Shown here: one piece after another, positions 1 to 11,549 of the stretch
Numbering within the stretch: position 1 is the first letter of the stretch
How the letters are laid out: each line of letters begins with the position of its first letter
Source of the DNA: Welwitschia mirabilis
Taxonomy: Eukaryota > Gnetophyta > Gnetopsida > Welwitschiales
Assembly: GCA_051453625.1 (NCBI GenBank)
Contig: JBOZIK010000001.1
Coordinates: 70,492,450-70,556,449 of the forward strand
Length of the DNA stretch: 64,000 nucleotides
Direction: 5' to 3'
Translations under genes and position numbers: made by a program
The notes under the pieces: model-generated
Seen by the model: only the letters and a program-made list of their open reading frames with translations
What the model was told of the DNA's origin: nothing
Databases searched by the model: none

Positions 1-724
1 TGAACTTGAGCACTTGTACTTCTTAATTGATCATTAAGGGATTGCTCAAATACCTGAAGGATTAACTGGATCAGAGAACTATGCATCTAGTACTTCTTAG
101 CTAATCATCAAGGGGTTGACTAGACATCTAAGGAATTAATCAAACTTGAGAATTGTGCATCTAATATTTCTTAGCTAATCATTAAATAATCAATTAGACA
201 TCTAAGGAGTTTACCAGGCCTATGCAAACTAAGCATTCAATACTTCACAGTTGATCAGTAAGGGGCTGACTGAATTCCTGAGGGGTCAACTAGACCTACA
301 ACAAAAAAATGTGTTGGATTTTTTCTGGACCAAATGGGTGGCTAGATAGATATGTGAGTGATTAGATGACTCGATTAGATCTTGAGTGACTAGATGAGAT
401 TAATTAAACTTTTGAGGTATTAACCGAGTGTGATGGAAACAAAAATTTTATAGCCATTATGTATCCATTTTATGTCTATTTTAGAAGATATTTTTACTTT
501 TAAAAATCCGAAAAGTCTTCTACTATATATTGCTAAGAGTTAAATAACTATTTCAGACTTTTGAATCTTTTAGATATTTTTATTATAATCATTGTCATCT
601 CATTCTTTATCAAGATCAAAATAAGAACTATTGGTATCTTTACATATGTGGACAGATCAGTAGCACTCTTTGTTTTCAAATTGTACCATCTTCTAAATAA
701 GTACTTCAATACTATTATTAAGCT
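1..724 (+). repeat. 5' LTR (partial) of the SIRE-type element
   Basis: This is homologous to the 3' LTR at about 9395-10160, with substitutions and small indels throughout. The clearest block is 541-724 against about 9970-10160. The left end is cut by the window and the right end by a 952-N gap; if both LTRs are the same length it should end near 1160, inside the gap. The primer binding site is therefore not visible. The first 420 bp are a degenerate tandem array described separately. Confidence 0.8.
20..420 (+). repeat. Degenerate short tandem repeats in LTR U3
   Basis: A phrase of roughly 20 bp recurs in diverged form: purine-rich AAGGGG or GAGGGG, then a GTTGAC/GATCAAC-like core, then TGGACAT/TAGACAT. 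The same array occurs in the 3' LTR at 9275-9690. Its position upstream of the likely promoter matches U3 enhancer repeats of other LTR elements; that role is inference. Confidence 0.55.
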
Positions 725-1676
725 NNNNNNNNNNNNNNNNNNNNNNNNNNNNNNNNNNNNNNNNNNNNNNNNNNNNNNNNNNNNNNNNNNNNNNNNNNNN
801 NNNNNNNNNNNNNNNNNNNNNNNNNNNNNNNNNNNNNNNNNNNNNNNNNNNNNNNNNNNNNNNNNNNNNNNNNNNNNNNNNNNNNNNNNNNNNNNNNNNN
901 NNNNNNNNNNNNNNNNNNNNNNNNNNNNNNNNNNNNNNNNNNNNNNNNNNNNNNNNNNNNNNNNNNNNNNNNNNNNNNNNNNNNNNNNNNNNNNNNNNNN
1001 NNNNNNNNNNNNNNNNNNNNNNNNNNNNNNNNNNNNNNNNNNNNNNNNNNNNNNNNNNNNNNNNNNNNNNNNNNNNNNNNNNNNNNNNNNNNNNNNNNNN
1101 NNNNNNNNNNNNNNNNNNNNNNNNNNNNNNNNNNNNNNNNNNNNNNNNNNNNNNNNNNNNNNNNNNNNNNNNNNNNNNNNNNNNNNNNNNNNNNNNNNNN
1201 NNNNNNNNNNNNNNNNNNNNNNNNNNNNNNNNNNNNNNNNNNNNNNNNNNNNNNNNNNNNNNNNNNNNNNNNNNNNNNNNNNNNNNNNNNNNNNNNNNNN
1301 NNNNNNNNNNNNNNNNNNNNNNNNNNNNNNNNNNNNNNNNNNNNNNNNNNNNNNNNNNNNNNNNNNNNNNNNNNNNNNNNNNNNNNNNNNNNNNNNNNNN
1401 NNNNNNNNNNNNNNNNNNNNNNNNNNNNNNNNNNNNNNNNNNNNNNNNNNNNNNNNNNNNNNNNNNNNNNNNNNNNNNNNNNNNNNNNNNNNNNNNNNNN
1501 NNNNNNNNNNNNNNNNNNNNNNNNNNNNNNNNNNNNNNNNNNNNNNNNNNNNNNNNNNNNNNNNNNNNNNNNNNNNNNNNNNNNNNNNNNNNNNNNNNNN
1601 NNNNNNNNNNNNNNNNNNNNNNNNNNNNNNNNNNNNNNNNNNNNNNNNNNNNNNNNNNNNNNNNNNNNNNNNNNNN
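725..1676. other. Assembly gap (952 N)
   Basis: A run of N. By alignment with the 3' LTR it should contain the end of the 5' LTR, the primer binding site and the start of gag. Confidence 1.
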
Positions 1677-2800
1677 AAACTGATGTTCATGATAATTCCA
1701 TTTTAGTTTCAAAAACCCGTGATTAATGGACTCCCATCGATAGATTTAGAGATACCATAAATGCTTGTGCTCTTAATGCTATATTTTATGTAGTTTGTAT
1801 AGAAGAATTTAAATGGATTATAAACTATAAACATGAAAAGGAGGCATGGGATATTATTAAAGTTGTACATGAAGGGACATTTACTATCAAATAGGCTAAA
1901 CTCCAAATGCTTATCTCCAAATTTGAATACATTCATATAGATAAGGAAGGAAATTTATAGGAATTCTTTGCTAGACTTAATAACACCATAAAGGTAAGTC
2001 TAGTTGAAAGATTAGATGAGGTAACAGTCATCTAAAACATGCTAAGATTTCTTCCAAAAGATTTAAACTAAAAGTCACAGTAATTAAAGAAAGCAAGACT
2101 ATCAACATGATGGTTTAAAAAGAATTACAAGGTAATTTGCANNNNNNNNNNNNNNNNNNNNNNNNNNNNNNNNNNNNNNNNNNNNNNNNNNNNNNNNNNN
2201 NNNNNNNNNNNNNNNNNNNNNNNNNNNNNNNNNNNNNNNNNAAACTAAAAGTCATAGTAATCGAAGAAAGCAAGAATATCAACATGATGGTTTAAAAAGA
2301 ATTACAAGGTAATTTGTAAACATCTAAATTAAAATTTTCTAGAGATAAGAAGAAAGGTATTGCTTTGAAGTATGTGTATGAAGAGTATAGGTCAAAGAAA
2401 TCTAATCAAGATCTAGATAATAATGAAGTTGATATATTAGCAAGAATATTCAAGAAATTTTTGCATAAAAGAAAGAAAGAAAGTAAGCTAAGTAGAGGAA
2501 CANNNNNNNNNNNNNNNNNNNNNNNNNNNNNNNNNNNNNNNNNNNNNNNNNNNNNNNNNNNNNNNNNNNNNNNNNNNNNNNNNNNNNNNNNNNNNNNNNN
2601 NNATTAGCAAGAATATTCAATAAATTTTTGCATAAAATAAAAAAAGAAAGTGAGCTAAGTAGAGGAATAAGAAGATAACATTCAAAGTTTAGAAAGGATT
2701 AAGACAAATAAAAAGAGATCCAATGCTATGCATGCAAAAGCTTTAGACACCTAGCAAATAAGTGCTCAGACAATAAGAGATAATAAAGAAAGTCAAAGAC
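1677..2800 (+). pseudogene. copia gag (UBN2 domain plus CCHC zinc knuckle), broken
   Basis: The frame starting near 1727 reads as a copia-type Gag of the UBN2 family, which forms the retrotransposon capsid. A good stretch is 1802-1858 (EEFKWIINYKHEKEAWDIIK), followed by a KLQ-ML-SKFEY block and then a domain ending in lysine-rich segments (2390-2480). At 2724-2765 lies a perfectly spaced zinc knuckle, C-x2-C-x4-H-x4-C (CYACKSFRHLANKC). An acidic linker follows at 2820-2870. At least four in-frame TAG/TAA codons interrupt the UBN2 part, several at positions usually glutamine. Segments beside the gaps at 2142 and 2503 repeat (2066-2141 with 2242-2320; about 2437-2502 with 2603-2668), so the apparent length is inflated. 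Identity is clear; function is lost. Confidence 0.8.
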
Positions 2801-3055
2801 ATCTTCATTTATGGCTACAAGGAATAATGTAGATGAGGATGATGATAGTAGTTCAGGCTAAGATTTAGATGGAGATTGAAGGCTCTCATTCATGGCGATT
2901 GTGCCTTTATTATAGGACCTGTGTAGTACATCTAAACCTAATGATCTAGACATCATTGAAGAAGATCAGAATGAACTTGAAGATACTTATCAAGAACTAT
3001 AATTAGAATGTTAAAATTTGGTAAAGCACATAAATGATCTAAATAAGATTGTGAG

Positions 3056-3065
3056 NNNNNNNNNN
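3056..3065. other. Short 10-N gap
   Basis: Ten Ns between the gag-pol linker and the next pol segment. Similar 10-N placeholders occur at 5258-5267, 7611-7620, 32945-32954 and 34312-34321. Confidence 1.
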
Positions 3066-3459
3066 ATGATCAAATCAGGAAATTCTAAACTTGTATTATA
3101 GATAAAGAACATATCTTCTTTTGTCAATAACTTTTCTAGTGGTTCAACTAAATTGAAACAAATTCTTGGAATTTGGAAATTATCTCATGATAAGTTAGGT
3201 ATTTATTTCATCTCCCAAAGGTCATAAAGTCAGTAAAATCAAGTAACTTAGCAAGATAAGTTTATTTCTAAAGTTACTTATTATTTATGTGATAATTTGG
3301 ATTATTCAAAGCTATTTTGAAATGATAGAGAATTGATGTTATTTTCAAATTTAATTAGTACTTTTCCATTTAAATTTTTCCTAAGAGGAGGTGTACCACA
3401 TCAGTCTAAAAAGCCTAAGTAGGTAAAAGCTAATGATTTAAAAAGTCTTTTAATTTAGA

Positions 3460-3975
3460 AAGATTTCAAGGTTTTAAATGGCACTAGCTAGTATTTAGAT
3501 AGTGGTTGCTCTCAACATATGACAGGAGACAAGTCTTGATTTAAATAGTTAAGTAACTTTAATGAAGGAGAAGTTACTTTGGTGATAATGATAAAGCCAA
3601 AATTAAAGGAATTAGAAGCATCGATAAAGTTAACTTACCTAGAATAAATGAAATTTTATATGTTAATAGTTTAAAGTATAATTTTCTTAGTCTAAGGTTA
3701 TTTTTTTATAGTTTTAAATGTAAAGTTAAGCATGACAAAATAAATGATATTATTCTTAAAGAAAATAGAATAGATAATGTTTATAAGATAGATCAATCTT
3801 TTCCTACTTGTTATTTTTATCATGTTAATCAAGAAGAGATTTGGCATAAACCATTAGATCATGTTAATTATGATCAATTAAAAATAATTATTAGAAAAGA
3901 AATTATCAAATTTATTTTAAAAATATATGTTAAAAAACATGATCTTTGTAATTGTGCCAAAAGAAAAAATAAATA
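3460..3975 (+). pseudogene. copia protease and pre-integrase (GAG_pre-integrs) segment, broken
   Basis: The aspartic protease active site is visible near 3495-3525 as LDSGCSQHMTGDK, with the catalytic D-S-G retained. The codon just before it is TAG where the family has Trp. About 90 bp downstream the frame shifts (near 3580, in a short T-run), after which the reading frame continues through EILYVNSLKYNFLSL into a segment with the H-H-C-C pattern of the pre-integrase zinc finger (about 3840-3970, WHK-LDHVNYDQLK then a cysteine pair). In the family, protease cleaves the Gag-Pol polyprotein and the H-H-C-C finger belongs to integrase. Stops and the frameshift make it nonfunctional. Confidence 0.75.
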
Positions 3976-4009
3976 AGAACTTCACACAAGAGTAAAAATC
4001 TAGTTTTCA

Positions 4010-4500
4010 CAACTATACCTTTAGAATTTATTCATATGGACTCAGTAGAATCAGCTCAAACTCAAATTTTGGGAGGTAAACGCTATTTTATAATCATGGT
4101 TGATTATTTCTTAAGATACACATGGGTTTCATTTCTTTTAAACAAATCTAAAACTTACAAAAATTAGGTTGAGATATGCAATAAAATTTAAAAAGAAAGG
4201 CTATACAATGAAGAAAATAAGAAGTAATTATGGTGGTGATTTCAAAAATCATTTATTTAAGAAGTATTACATTGACAATAGTGTTGATCACTAATTTTTA
4301 GCCCCTAAAATACCATAACAAAATTGTATTACTGAAAGAAAGAATAGAGTCCTCTAAGAAATGGCAAGAACTATGTTAAATGATAAAGAGGCTCTAAAAT
4401 ATTTTTGAGCTGAAGCTATTAGTACTGCCTGTTATATATTAAATAGAGTTTATCTTAGAACTAATATGAATAAAACTCCTTATGAGTTGTGAAAAGTGAA
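4010..4500 (+). pseudogene. copia integrase catalytic core, active site mutated
   Basis: This is the integrase core (rve family), which joins element cDNA to host DNA. The first catalytic Asp is in HMD (4039-4041). The segment LGGKRYFIIMVDYF follows. The second catalytic position lies in RSNYGGDF, where codon 4226-4228 is AAT (Asn) instead of Asp. The third, Glu, is kept in TERKNR (4334-4336). Stops TGA at 4406-4408 and 4490-4492 sit where the family has Trp, which a single G-to-A change explains. A frameshift occurs near 4190. Inactive by both truncation and loss of an active-site acid. Confidence 0.8.
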
Positions 4501-5257
4501 AATAACTAAGCTTTTATTATTTTAAATTCTTTGGAAGTAAATGTTATGTGTTAAAAGATAGAGAACATCTAAGAAAATTTGAGTCTAAAGCTAATGAAGC
4601 TATATTTTTGGGATACTTAACTAGAAGTAGAGATTATTGTGTTTTCTACAAAAGAAGTTTAACTATAAAATAACTAACAAATATGCAAATTGATGATATT
4701 AGAACAAGGCCTATTTACTCAAATGATGAGGAAGACATATCTCTAAGCACCCCCTCCCCTCCAAATAAAGAAATGTCTACTAAAAAAGAAGAAGTTTCTA
4801 TAAAAGAAGTCACAACTAAAACGTTTAAAGAGCTAAAAGANNNNNNNNNNNNNNNNNNNNNNNNNNNNNNNNNNNNNNNNNNNNNNNNNNNNNNNNNNNN
4901 NNNNNNNNNNNNNNNNNNNNNNNNNNNNNNNNNNNNNNNNATATTTTTGGGATACTTAACTAGAAATAGAGATTATTGTGTTTTTAAAAAAAGAAGTTTA
5001 ACTATAAAAGAACTAATAAATATGCAAAATGATGATATTAGAACAAGGCCTATTTATTCAAATGATGAGGAAGACATATCTCCAAGCACCCCCTCCCTTC
5101 CAAATAAAAAAATGTCTACTGAAAAAGAAGAAGTTTCTATAAAAGAAGTCACAACTAAAACGTTTAAAGAGTTAAAGATCACCCTTTAGGGTCTATTATT
5201 AGAGAAGTTAGTTTAAAGATAAAGACAAGGAACTCTATGAAGAATTTTTATCACCAC
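4500..5257 (+). pseudogene. copia pol, integrase C-terminus/linker (duplicated across a gap)
   Basis: The reading frame around 4683-4838 and its near-copy 5023-5177 encodes an acidic, Ser/Thr/Pro-rich linker (for example RTRPIYSNDEEDIS) of the kind found between copia integrase and reverse transcriptase. The 240 bp before the 100-N gap at 4841-4940 reappear after it with a few per cent difference, so the two copies are more likely overlapping contig ends than a true duplication. The 5120-5257 portion appears a third time after the next gap (from 5631). Confidence 0.65.
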
Positions 5258-5267
5258 NNNNNNNNNN

Positions 5268-6560
5268 TAATTTAAAATAAATAATGTTTGGAAGCTTGTA
5301 GAAAGGCCAAAAGACAAAAATCTCATTGAAACTAAGTAACTCGTTAAGAACAAATGTAATGAAGAAAACAATATCATCAAAAACAAAGTAAGATTAGTAG
5401 CACAAGTCTATAACCAAATCGAAGGCATTAATGTAGGTGACAGGTTTGCTCTAGTTTCAAGGCTTGATAGCATTAGAATTATTTTTATCATTTAGAACCT
5501 TTAAGACTATCAACATGTATCAAATAAATGNNNNNNNNNNNNNNNNNNNNNNNNNNNNNNNNNNNNNNNNNNNNNNNNNNNNNNNNNNNNNNNNNNNNNN
5601 NNNNNNNNNNNNNNNNNNNNNNNNNNNNNNAAGAAGAAATTCCTATAAGAGAAGTCATAACTAAAAAGTTTAAAGAGCTAAAAGATCACCCTTTAAGATC
5701 TATTATTGGAGAAGTTAGATCAAAGATAAGGATAAGGAGCTCTATGAAGAATTTTATGCCCACATTTATTATGTTTTGCAAATAGAACCTAAGAAATTTA
5801 AAGAAGTTAAATCCCATAAAGAATGAATGATGGCCATGCAAGATGAATTACAAAAATTTAAAATAAATAATGTTTGAAAGCTTCTAGAAATGCCAAAAGA
5901 CAAAAATCTCATTGGAACTAAGTAACTCTTTAAGAATAAATGTGATGAAGAAAACAATATCATTAAAAACAAAGTAACATTAGTAGCACAATTTTATAAC
6001 CAAATCGAAGGCATTAATGTAGGTGACATGTTTGCTCTAGTTTCAAGGCTTGATAGCATTAAAATGATTTTTATCATTTATAACCTTTAAGAATATCAAC
6101 GTGTACTAAATAAATGTAAAGAGTGCATTTTTAAATGAACCCTAAATGAAGAATTATATGTAGAACACCCGCAATGATTTGTGGTTCCTCATAACTCTAA
6201 TCACGTTTATAGACTTAATAATGCATTATATCGATTGAAGCAAGCTTCAAGATCTTGGTATAAAAAGTTAGCTACATTTCTGAACAAAAATGGTTATATT
6301 GATGGAACAGTAGATAAAACTTTATTTATTACGAAATTAAAAAAGATTTCATCATTATATAAATTTATGTGGATAATATCATATTTGGTTCTTTTAACAA
6401 AGCTTTATTAAAAAAATTTGCCAATATTGTAACAACACATTTTGAGATTAGTATGCTTGGTGAAATAAAAATGTTCTTTAGATTATAGATAAAGAAAATA
6501 AACAATGGAATTTTTAGCTCACAATGTAATATGCAAAGGATTTCATCAATTGTTTCAGAT
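5268..6560 (+). pseudogene. copia reverse transcriptase (RVT_2), broken
   Basis: RVT_2-family RT, which copies element RNA into cDNA. Recognisable blocks are ERPKDKNLIETK and LVAQ-YNQ-EGINVGD (5300-5450), repeated at 5890-6040 after a 100-N gap, then RLNNALYRLKQASRSWYKKL (6211-6270). The catalytic YxDD box at 6366-6377 reads YVDN: the second Asp codon is AAT. A TAA stop replaces the Trp after the GTK/ETK motif in both copies. There are several frame changes. The 5268-5530 and 5858-6116 blocks are the same RT segment, probably assembly redundancy. Certain as to family; enzymatically dead. Confidence 0.8.
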
Positions 6561-7275
6561 TGAAGAATACTAAAACAAGTAATACTCCCGTATCAACTTC
6601 TTGTAAAGTTAGTCAATATGAAGATGGAAAATTACTAGATCAGAAGCTTTATAAAAGCACGATTGGAAGTTTATTATATTTAACCATAAGTAGACTTGAT
6701 ATTATGTTTAATATTGTTGTGTATGCAAGGTACCAAACCCAACTGAAAGAATCACACTTACAAGTAGTGAAAAGAATAATTAGATATATAAAAGATACAT
6801 GTAATTATAATTATGGTACATAATTGAGACATCTTTGAGCTTATATGACTTAACAATGCAGATTGGGCTAGATTTAAGGATGATAGAAAAAGTACAAGTG
6901 GTAATTGTTTTTTGTTAAGATAATGCTTAGTGGGATGAGCTAGTAACAAGAAAAATTTGATCTCCCTTTCAATAGTAGAAGCCAAGTACATTGTAGTAGG
7001 AAGTTATTATGCTCATCTTCTTTGGATGAAGGAAATGCTAAAGGACTTTAGTATAAGTTTTAAATAGGTTTCTATATTTTATGATAATAATAGTTAGAAA
7101 ATATTTCTAAAAACCCTTTTCAACACTCCATAACTAAATAAATTAAACTAATACATCATTTTTTAAGAGATCAAGTTGAAAAAGAAAACATTACTATGAA
7201 TTTTGTTAGTACAAATCATTAGCTTGCTGATATCTTTACTAAACCCATAAATTTTGGTAATTTCATTATCTTTGG
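6560..7275 (+). pseudogene. copia RT C-terminus and RNase H, broken
   Basis: The frame at 6560-6800 matches the RT thumb/connection (LYKSTIGSLLYLTISRLDI). RNase H follows at about 6855-7250: DDRKSTSGN, then a VEAKY segment holding its conserved Glu, then LLWMKEML. Pol ends in LADIFTKP (about 7223-7246), the usual copia Pol terminus, preceded by TAG (7220-7222) where the family has Gln. RNase H removes the RNA strand after cDNA synthesis. At least ten stops are present. Confidence 0.75.
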
Positions 7276-7639
7276 AATGAATTGGGAATTATTCCACTGT
7301 CCTCTAGCTGATTGCAGGGTAGTTTACTAGATATATGATTTGATCAACCAAAGGTAATCATTCAACCGACCTGAAAGCCTGCTCACTTAGACCCTAATAG
7401 TATTATGATCCGTGTCTTGACAGATTGACCAAAACTCAACTGGTCGATCAAATCTATAGGGTTATAGTGTAGAAGATTCATTAGTGGACCTAATTTATTT
7501 ATCAAAATCAACCTAATCAACTCTCTTTTTAAAATCAAGTGGAACCCAAACCCTTTTCATTATTTTTTATCCACCTATCTCCTTTAAATCTAGTATCTCT
7601 CTCAAATTTTNNNNNNNNNNAATAGAGATCCTCATTATT
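7276..7639 (+). other. Non-coding spacer between pol and the envelope-like ORF
   Basis: No reading frame is recognisable. Short phrases resemble the LTR repeats (for example around 7370-7460), and a 10-N gap lies at 7611-7620. Confidence 0.5.
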
Positions 7640-8620
7640 TCTACTAATGCATACCTGATAATGCTTTAGACAACTTCTAAGAAAAGTTTGAGAAGAAGCT
7701 AGTTTGCTAGGAAAGGATTGTTGCTAATTTAGAGTTAAGAAAGATCCAAGATATGATTTAACTCTTGAAAGATTTGGATCTATCCTATTTTATATATGTT
7801 TTAGATCCTACTTACCCTTTTCTTATTATGATGTTTTATTATAATTCTTTGAATAATCATGACAGTGGAACCTTAGAAATTCTGATTTTGGAAAAGAAGA
7901 TAAAAGTTATTACAAACTATATTGTTGCTATTGCAAATCTTCTAAGAGGAGACTATGAGGATTTTTTCCCTCATCATGACTCTATATAAGATAAAGTAGA
8001 GATCACAAGAAAGATTTGTGATAATTTTCATAATTAGAAGCATACTATTCCTACTTCTTTTCTTACCCCAAAGTATTAGGTTTCTTTTTTAGTTATAATT
8101 TCTTACCTTTGATGGGTCATTATGATAAGGCATCTAACTATAGGGTCTATTTGATGTACTTAGTAGGAACTAGAGACTTCATTGATTCCTCTAAGATTAT
8201 ATTGAAGAATATAATCTCCTATCTAGAGTGTCATGGAAATAGAACTCTACCCTACTCTGTGCTGATTGTAAATCTTTACCATCATTATAAAGTTACATTT
8301 TACTAAAAGCTTAAAACCTTTAATCTTGTATCATCCATTAGATGTGTGACATTTTCTTGCATGCATATCTTTTCTAAATCCAAGAAATCCTTTAAATCTC
8401 CTTCCTCCAAACAAGCCTCACCAGAAGAGACTATTTCATAGCTAAGGCATATTGACTCTCGTATCAGATACATAAAAGAAGTTCTATTTATAGCTGCGTA
8501 TGAGATTGCTGATACTTCAAAGAAAGCCAAAAGCTTAGTGTAAAAGGCACCCAAAAAAGAGGAAGAGAAAGAAGAAGAAGATTCTAAAGAATAAGCAAAA
8601 GAGGAAGAAGTAAATGAATT
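7640..8620 (+). pseudogene. Sirevirus envelope-like / 'putative plant transposon protein' ORF, broken
   Basis: Between pol and the 3' LTR lies a broken ORF. Frame segments at 7640-7986 contain KLVC-ERIVANLELRK, then MMFYYNSL, then LEKKIKVITNYI, a layout like the plant transposon protein domain found in the third ORF of many sireviruses. A second segment (8109-8303) contains DSSKIILKNIISYLE and TLPYSVLI, matching the C-terminal half. The end (8545-8620) is a Lys/Glu-rich tract and then a hydrophobic stretch (about 8646-8725), as expected of a membrane-anchored envelope-like protein. The role of these proteins is unproven even in intact elements. Assignment rests on position plus motif spacing. 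Confidence 0.5.
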
Positions 8621-8729
8621 TGACTAAATATCTCTTTCTTTACTTATGTTTTTCATGCTTATTTTTATTTTCTTCTTTGTCATTAACTTAAAAAGGAGGA
8701 GAGTTAGTTCATTATTTATTTTGCTTTTA

Positions 8730-9114
8730 GTTGTATCTGCTCTTGATGAGCACTTTTCATTTTACTATTCATATTTTAATAATAAAAATGCACTTGGTTT
8801 TCATGTTCAAAAATTTTCTATCTCAAATTTTAAGTACACATCTATTTTCATTATGAATTAAAATTTTTGGTATATCTTATAGTTATTAAATAATTCATGA
8901 TCAAATTGTTGTTTATCACATATATTTTAGAACTTTTATTTTTCACAAATTGTATTTCAAATTGTTTTAATTTTGGCACAAATTTAAAACTTTCTATAAT
9001 GTCCTACTTGATATAAAATGTTTAATATTTTTAAAAAATATAATAGGCATTTTGTGGAGGTGAGTTTTTCCAAATCTAATCTCTTCAAGTAAGAAAACAT
9101 TTTCCATTAATGTC
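8730..9114 (+). other. AT-rich 3' untranslated spacer
   Basis: No coding potential seen; it lies between the envelope-like remnant and the polypurine tract. Confidence 0.5.
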
Positions 9115-9125
9115 AAAGGGGAAGA
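9115..9125 (+). promoter_or_regulatory. Polypurine tract of the SIRE-type element
   Basis: AAAGGGGAAGA sits directly before the inferred LTR start (TATTGA at 9127; a TG start is expected, so one G-to-A change). In LTR elements this RNase H-resistant tract primes plus-strand DNA. Confidence 0.65.
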
Positions 9126-9126
9126 T

Positions 9127-10552
9127 TATTGAATTATTATTTGCCAATTGATATCAAACTAATGTTTTCTATGTAGTAAAATGTGTTGTATATTATGTAA
9201 AAAATATTAATCAATCACAGATCAGAAGCTAAAGTAGTTAACATTACATTTTTATCTTGAAACTTGTCAAGTTGTGATACCCTCCTGAGGGATCAACTGG
9301 ACTTTTAAGGAGTTGATCAAACCTAAAGCAAACATATAAAAATGTACTAAATTTAGAGGAGTTAACTGGACATTTGAGGGATTGACTGAATCTGTGAACT
9401 TGAGTACTAGTACTTTTTAATCAATCATTAAGGAATCGATTGGATACCTAAGGAGTCAACTGAACTAGATCACTGTGCATCCAGTACTTCTTAGTCTATC
9501 GTCAAGGGGACGATTAGACATCAATACTATGCATCTAACACTTCCTAGCTGATCTTCAAGGGATCAATCGGACATATAAGGGGTTGATCAGGCTTGTGCA
9601 AATAGAGAATTCCATACTTCATTGCTAATCAACAAGGGGTTAACCATGTTCTTGAGGGATTGGTTAAATCTAGAGTAAAAAAACTGTGTTGGATTTTTTC
9701 TGGATTAAGTAGGTAACTAGATAGATATGCAGGTAACTAGATGAGCAATCAACTAGATCCTAAGGGGTTGACAAGACATGGAGCCATAAGAAAAAACTAG
9801 AAAAAACAAGGGTGACTTATTTAAGTAATAGGATCAATTAGACTTTTAAGGAGTCAATCGAGCATAATAGGAACACAAATTTTATTGTTGTTATATATAT
9901 ATTTTATGTCCTTAAAAGATATTTTCACTTGTAAAAACCATAAAAGTCAGTCATTGTATATTGTCAAGAGTTAAAATTATTATATAAAACTTTTTAATAC
10001 TTTAGATATTTTTATTGTACTCATTGGAATCTCATTCCTGACCAAGGAAAAACCAAGAACTATTGATATCTTTATATATGTGATTAGATTAGTAGCACCC
10101 TTTATTTTTATATTATACCATCTTTTGAAGGAGTACTTCAATGCTATTCTTGAGCCAAAGATCAAGTGATACCAGTGCATTTGGACATACCATTATCATT
10201 GCTACACTTTTATAAAAGGCCAAGAGTAAGCCTTCAGAAAAAGTCTATTTGTAAAGGTTATAATGAACCTACAATATCTGAAAGATACTAATGGGGATTT
10301 GAATCATGCTCTATTAGAAGCTGATCATTGAGAGTAAAGTAGGGAATTTTCTTGAACCACTATAAATCTTATATGATTTTAATTAGTATTTTTATGCTTT
10401 TACTTATTTCATTTTTTAAAATAGTTTTAGTTTTCTTACACAACCTTTTTAGTGATTCATTTCTAGTAAAGTTTTTAATTATAAAGTTATTGAATAATTT
10501 TTTTATAATTCTATTCATTCCTTCTTCTAGGATTTTCGATCCTATAATAACA
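9127..10552 (+). repeat. 3' LTR of the SIRE-type element
   Basis: About 1.4 kb. It aligns with 1-724 over its middle part. The left boundary follows the polypurine tract; the right boundary is placed at the CA of 10551-10552, after a motif (TTTTCGATCCTATAATA) that resembles known LTR ends. The degenerate U3 array is at 9275-9690. A downstream segment near 10350 (CACTATAAATC) could belong to the transcription-related part. Ends are inferred, since no second intact boundary is in view. Confidence 0.7.
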
Positions 10553-10599
10553 ACCTCAAATCTATCCTTCTACATCCAACTTTAAGGAAAATAAGAAGA

Positions 10600-11480
10600 A
10601 CTTAGAAAGAAATGATAATAATAATTACTTTTAAGTAGAAGATGAAATTTTGGATTAAGCTTTAACATTCAACTCATTAGGAGATGAGAAAAGGAGGGCT
10701 AATACTAATGAACTCAATATTTTAACAATAGTAATAAGGATGTCTATCCATCAGATAATGATATTGAAGTATTATATTATATCTTATGCATTCATTTACT
10801 ACTAGACCAAATAAATGAAGAATCCACTCATTAAAAATATGAAAATTCTTTAATCCATAATAGACATAATGATTGAATCTCTCCTTCTAATGAATCTAAT
10901 AAATTAAAAAATAGTAACATGCAATAAGATAATGAGAATGATGAAGAAGATGATGATGATAATATTGAAATATTAAATCATATTCCTAGTTTTCACTAAC
11001 TTTGTAATGAGGATGGAGGAGTTCAACCTTTAAAAGAAGTTTAACATATGAGATTAAAAGAGAATTTAAGTAATGAGATGAAATCAATGGAGAGTTTACA
11101 TTATGAGGAGAGTTGTTCACTCTATCATCTCGATAATAGCCTGAGATGATAATCAGTAACAATAACTCAATAATAGAAAATGAGTATTATAGCTTAGGAT
11201 TAATAGAATTACTCAATAGAGAGGAAGAAGAATCAACTCAAGAAATATCAAAAAATCTTCCATTACATAATGAAGACAATGATAACTTTCCTTTTTATGA
11301 TCTTTTTAATGATCTTTTTAAGGGATCCACCAACTTAGAAAATGAAAATAAGCCTCAACATAACAGTGATGAGTCTAATAAAGAGAGCATTTGACCAAGT
11401 AATTAGGAAGTTAACAATGAGAAGAAGAGGAATAAAGAAGAAACAATTAAAAGAAAAAAAAGTTAATGTAGAATAGACTT
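10600..11480 (+). pseudogene. Degraded acidic, Asn/Glu-rich ORF of unknown function
   Basis: Two overlapping frames read as a very acidic, Asn-rich protein: around 10729-11130 (SPSNESNKLKNSN, then a run of D/E) and 11146-11394 (LLNREEEESTQEISKNL, NEDNDNFPFYDLFNDLF). I do not recognise it. The few stops are mainly TAA/TAG. Such low-complexity acidic regions occur in Gag-flanking or accessory ORFs of large plant retrotransposons. A gypsy integrase end lies downstream at 13850, so it may belong to the same element. Confidence 0.4.
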
Positions 11481-11549
11481 CTACTATTCAATGAAAACAA
11501 CCACCTTAAAAAGTTTCTACATTTTTCTCTATCTATTTTACTCATACTT

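Larger units (their letters stand above)
1..10552 (+). mobile_element. Degenerate SIRE-type Ty1/copia retrotransposon
   Basis: One element on the + strand accounts for this stretch. The domain order is copia-like: LTR, gag with a CCHC knuckle, protease, integrase, reverse transcriptase, RNase H, an extra ORF, polypurine tract, LTR. Integrase preceding RT defines copia rather than gypsy. An acidic linker after the knuckle and an envelope-like ORF between pol and the 3' LTR point to the SIRE/Maximus lineage. The LTRs align between 1-724 and about 9395-10160; position 1 matches about 9395, so roughly 270 bp of the 5' LTR lie left of the window and the 5' target duplication cannot be seen. Every coding part carries stops and frameshifts, so it is dead. 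Gaps at 725-1676, 2142-2241, 2503-2602, 4841-4940 and 5531-5630 interrupt it; the four 100-N ones repeat their flanks. Confidence 0.85.

Noticed and set aside
548-1712. Three long ORFs of 339-381 codons on both strands
   Set aside because: They consist almost entirely of the 952-N gap read as unknown residues; the real flanks are LTR.
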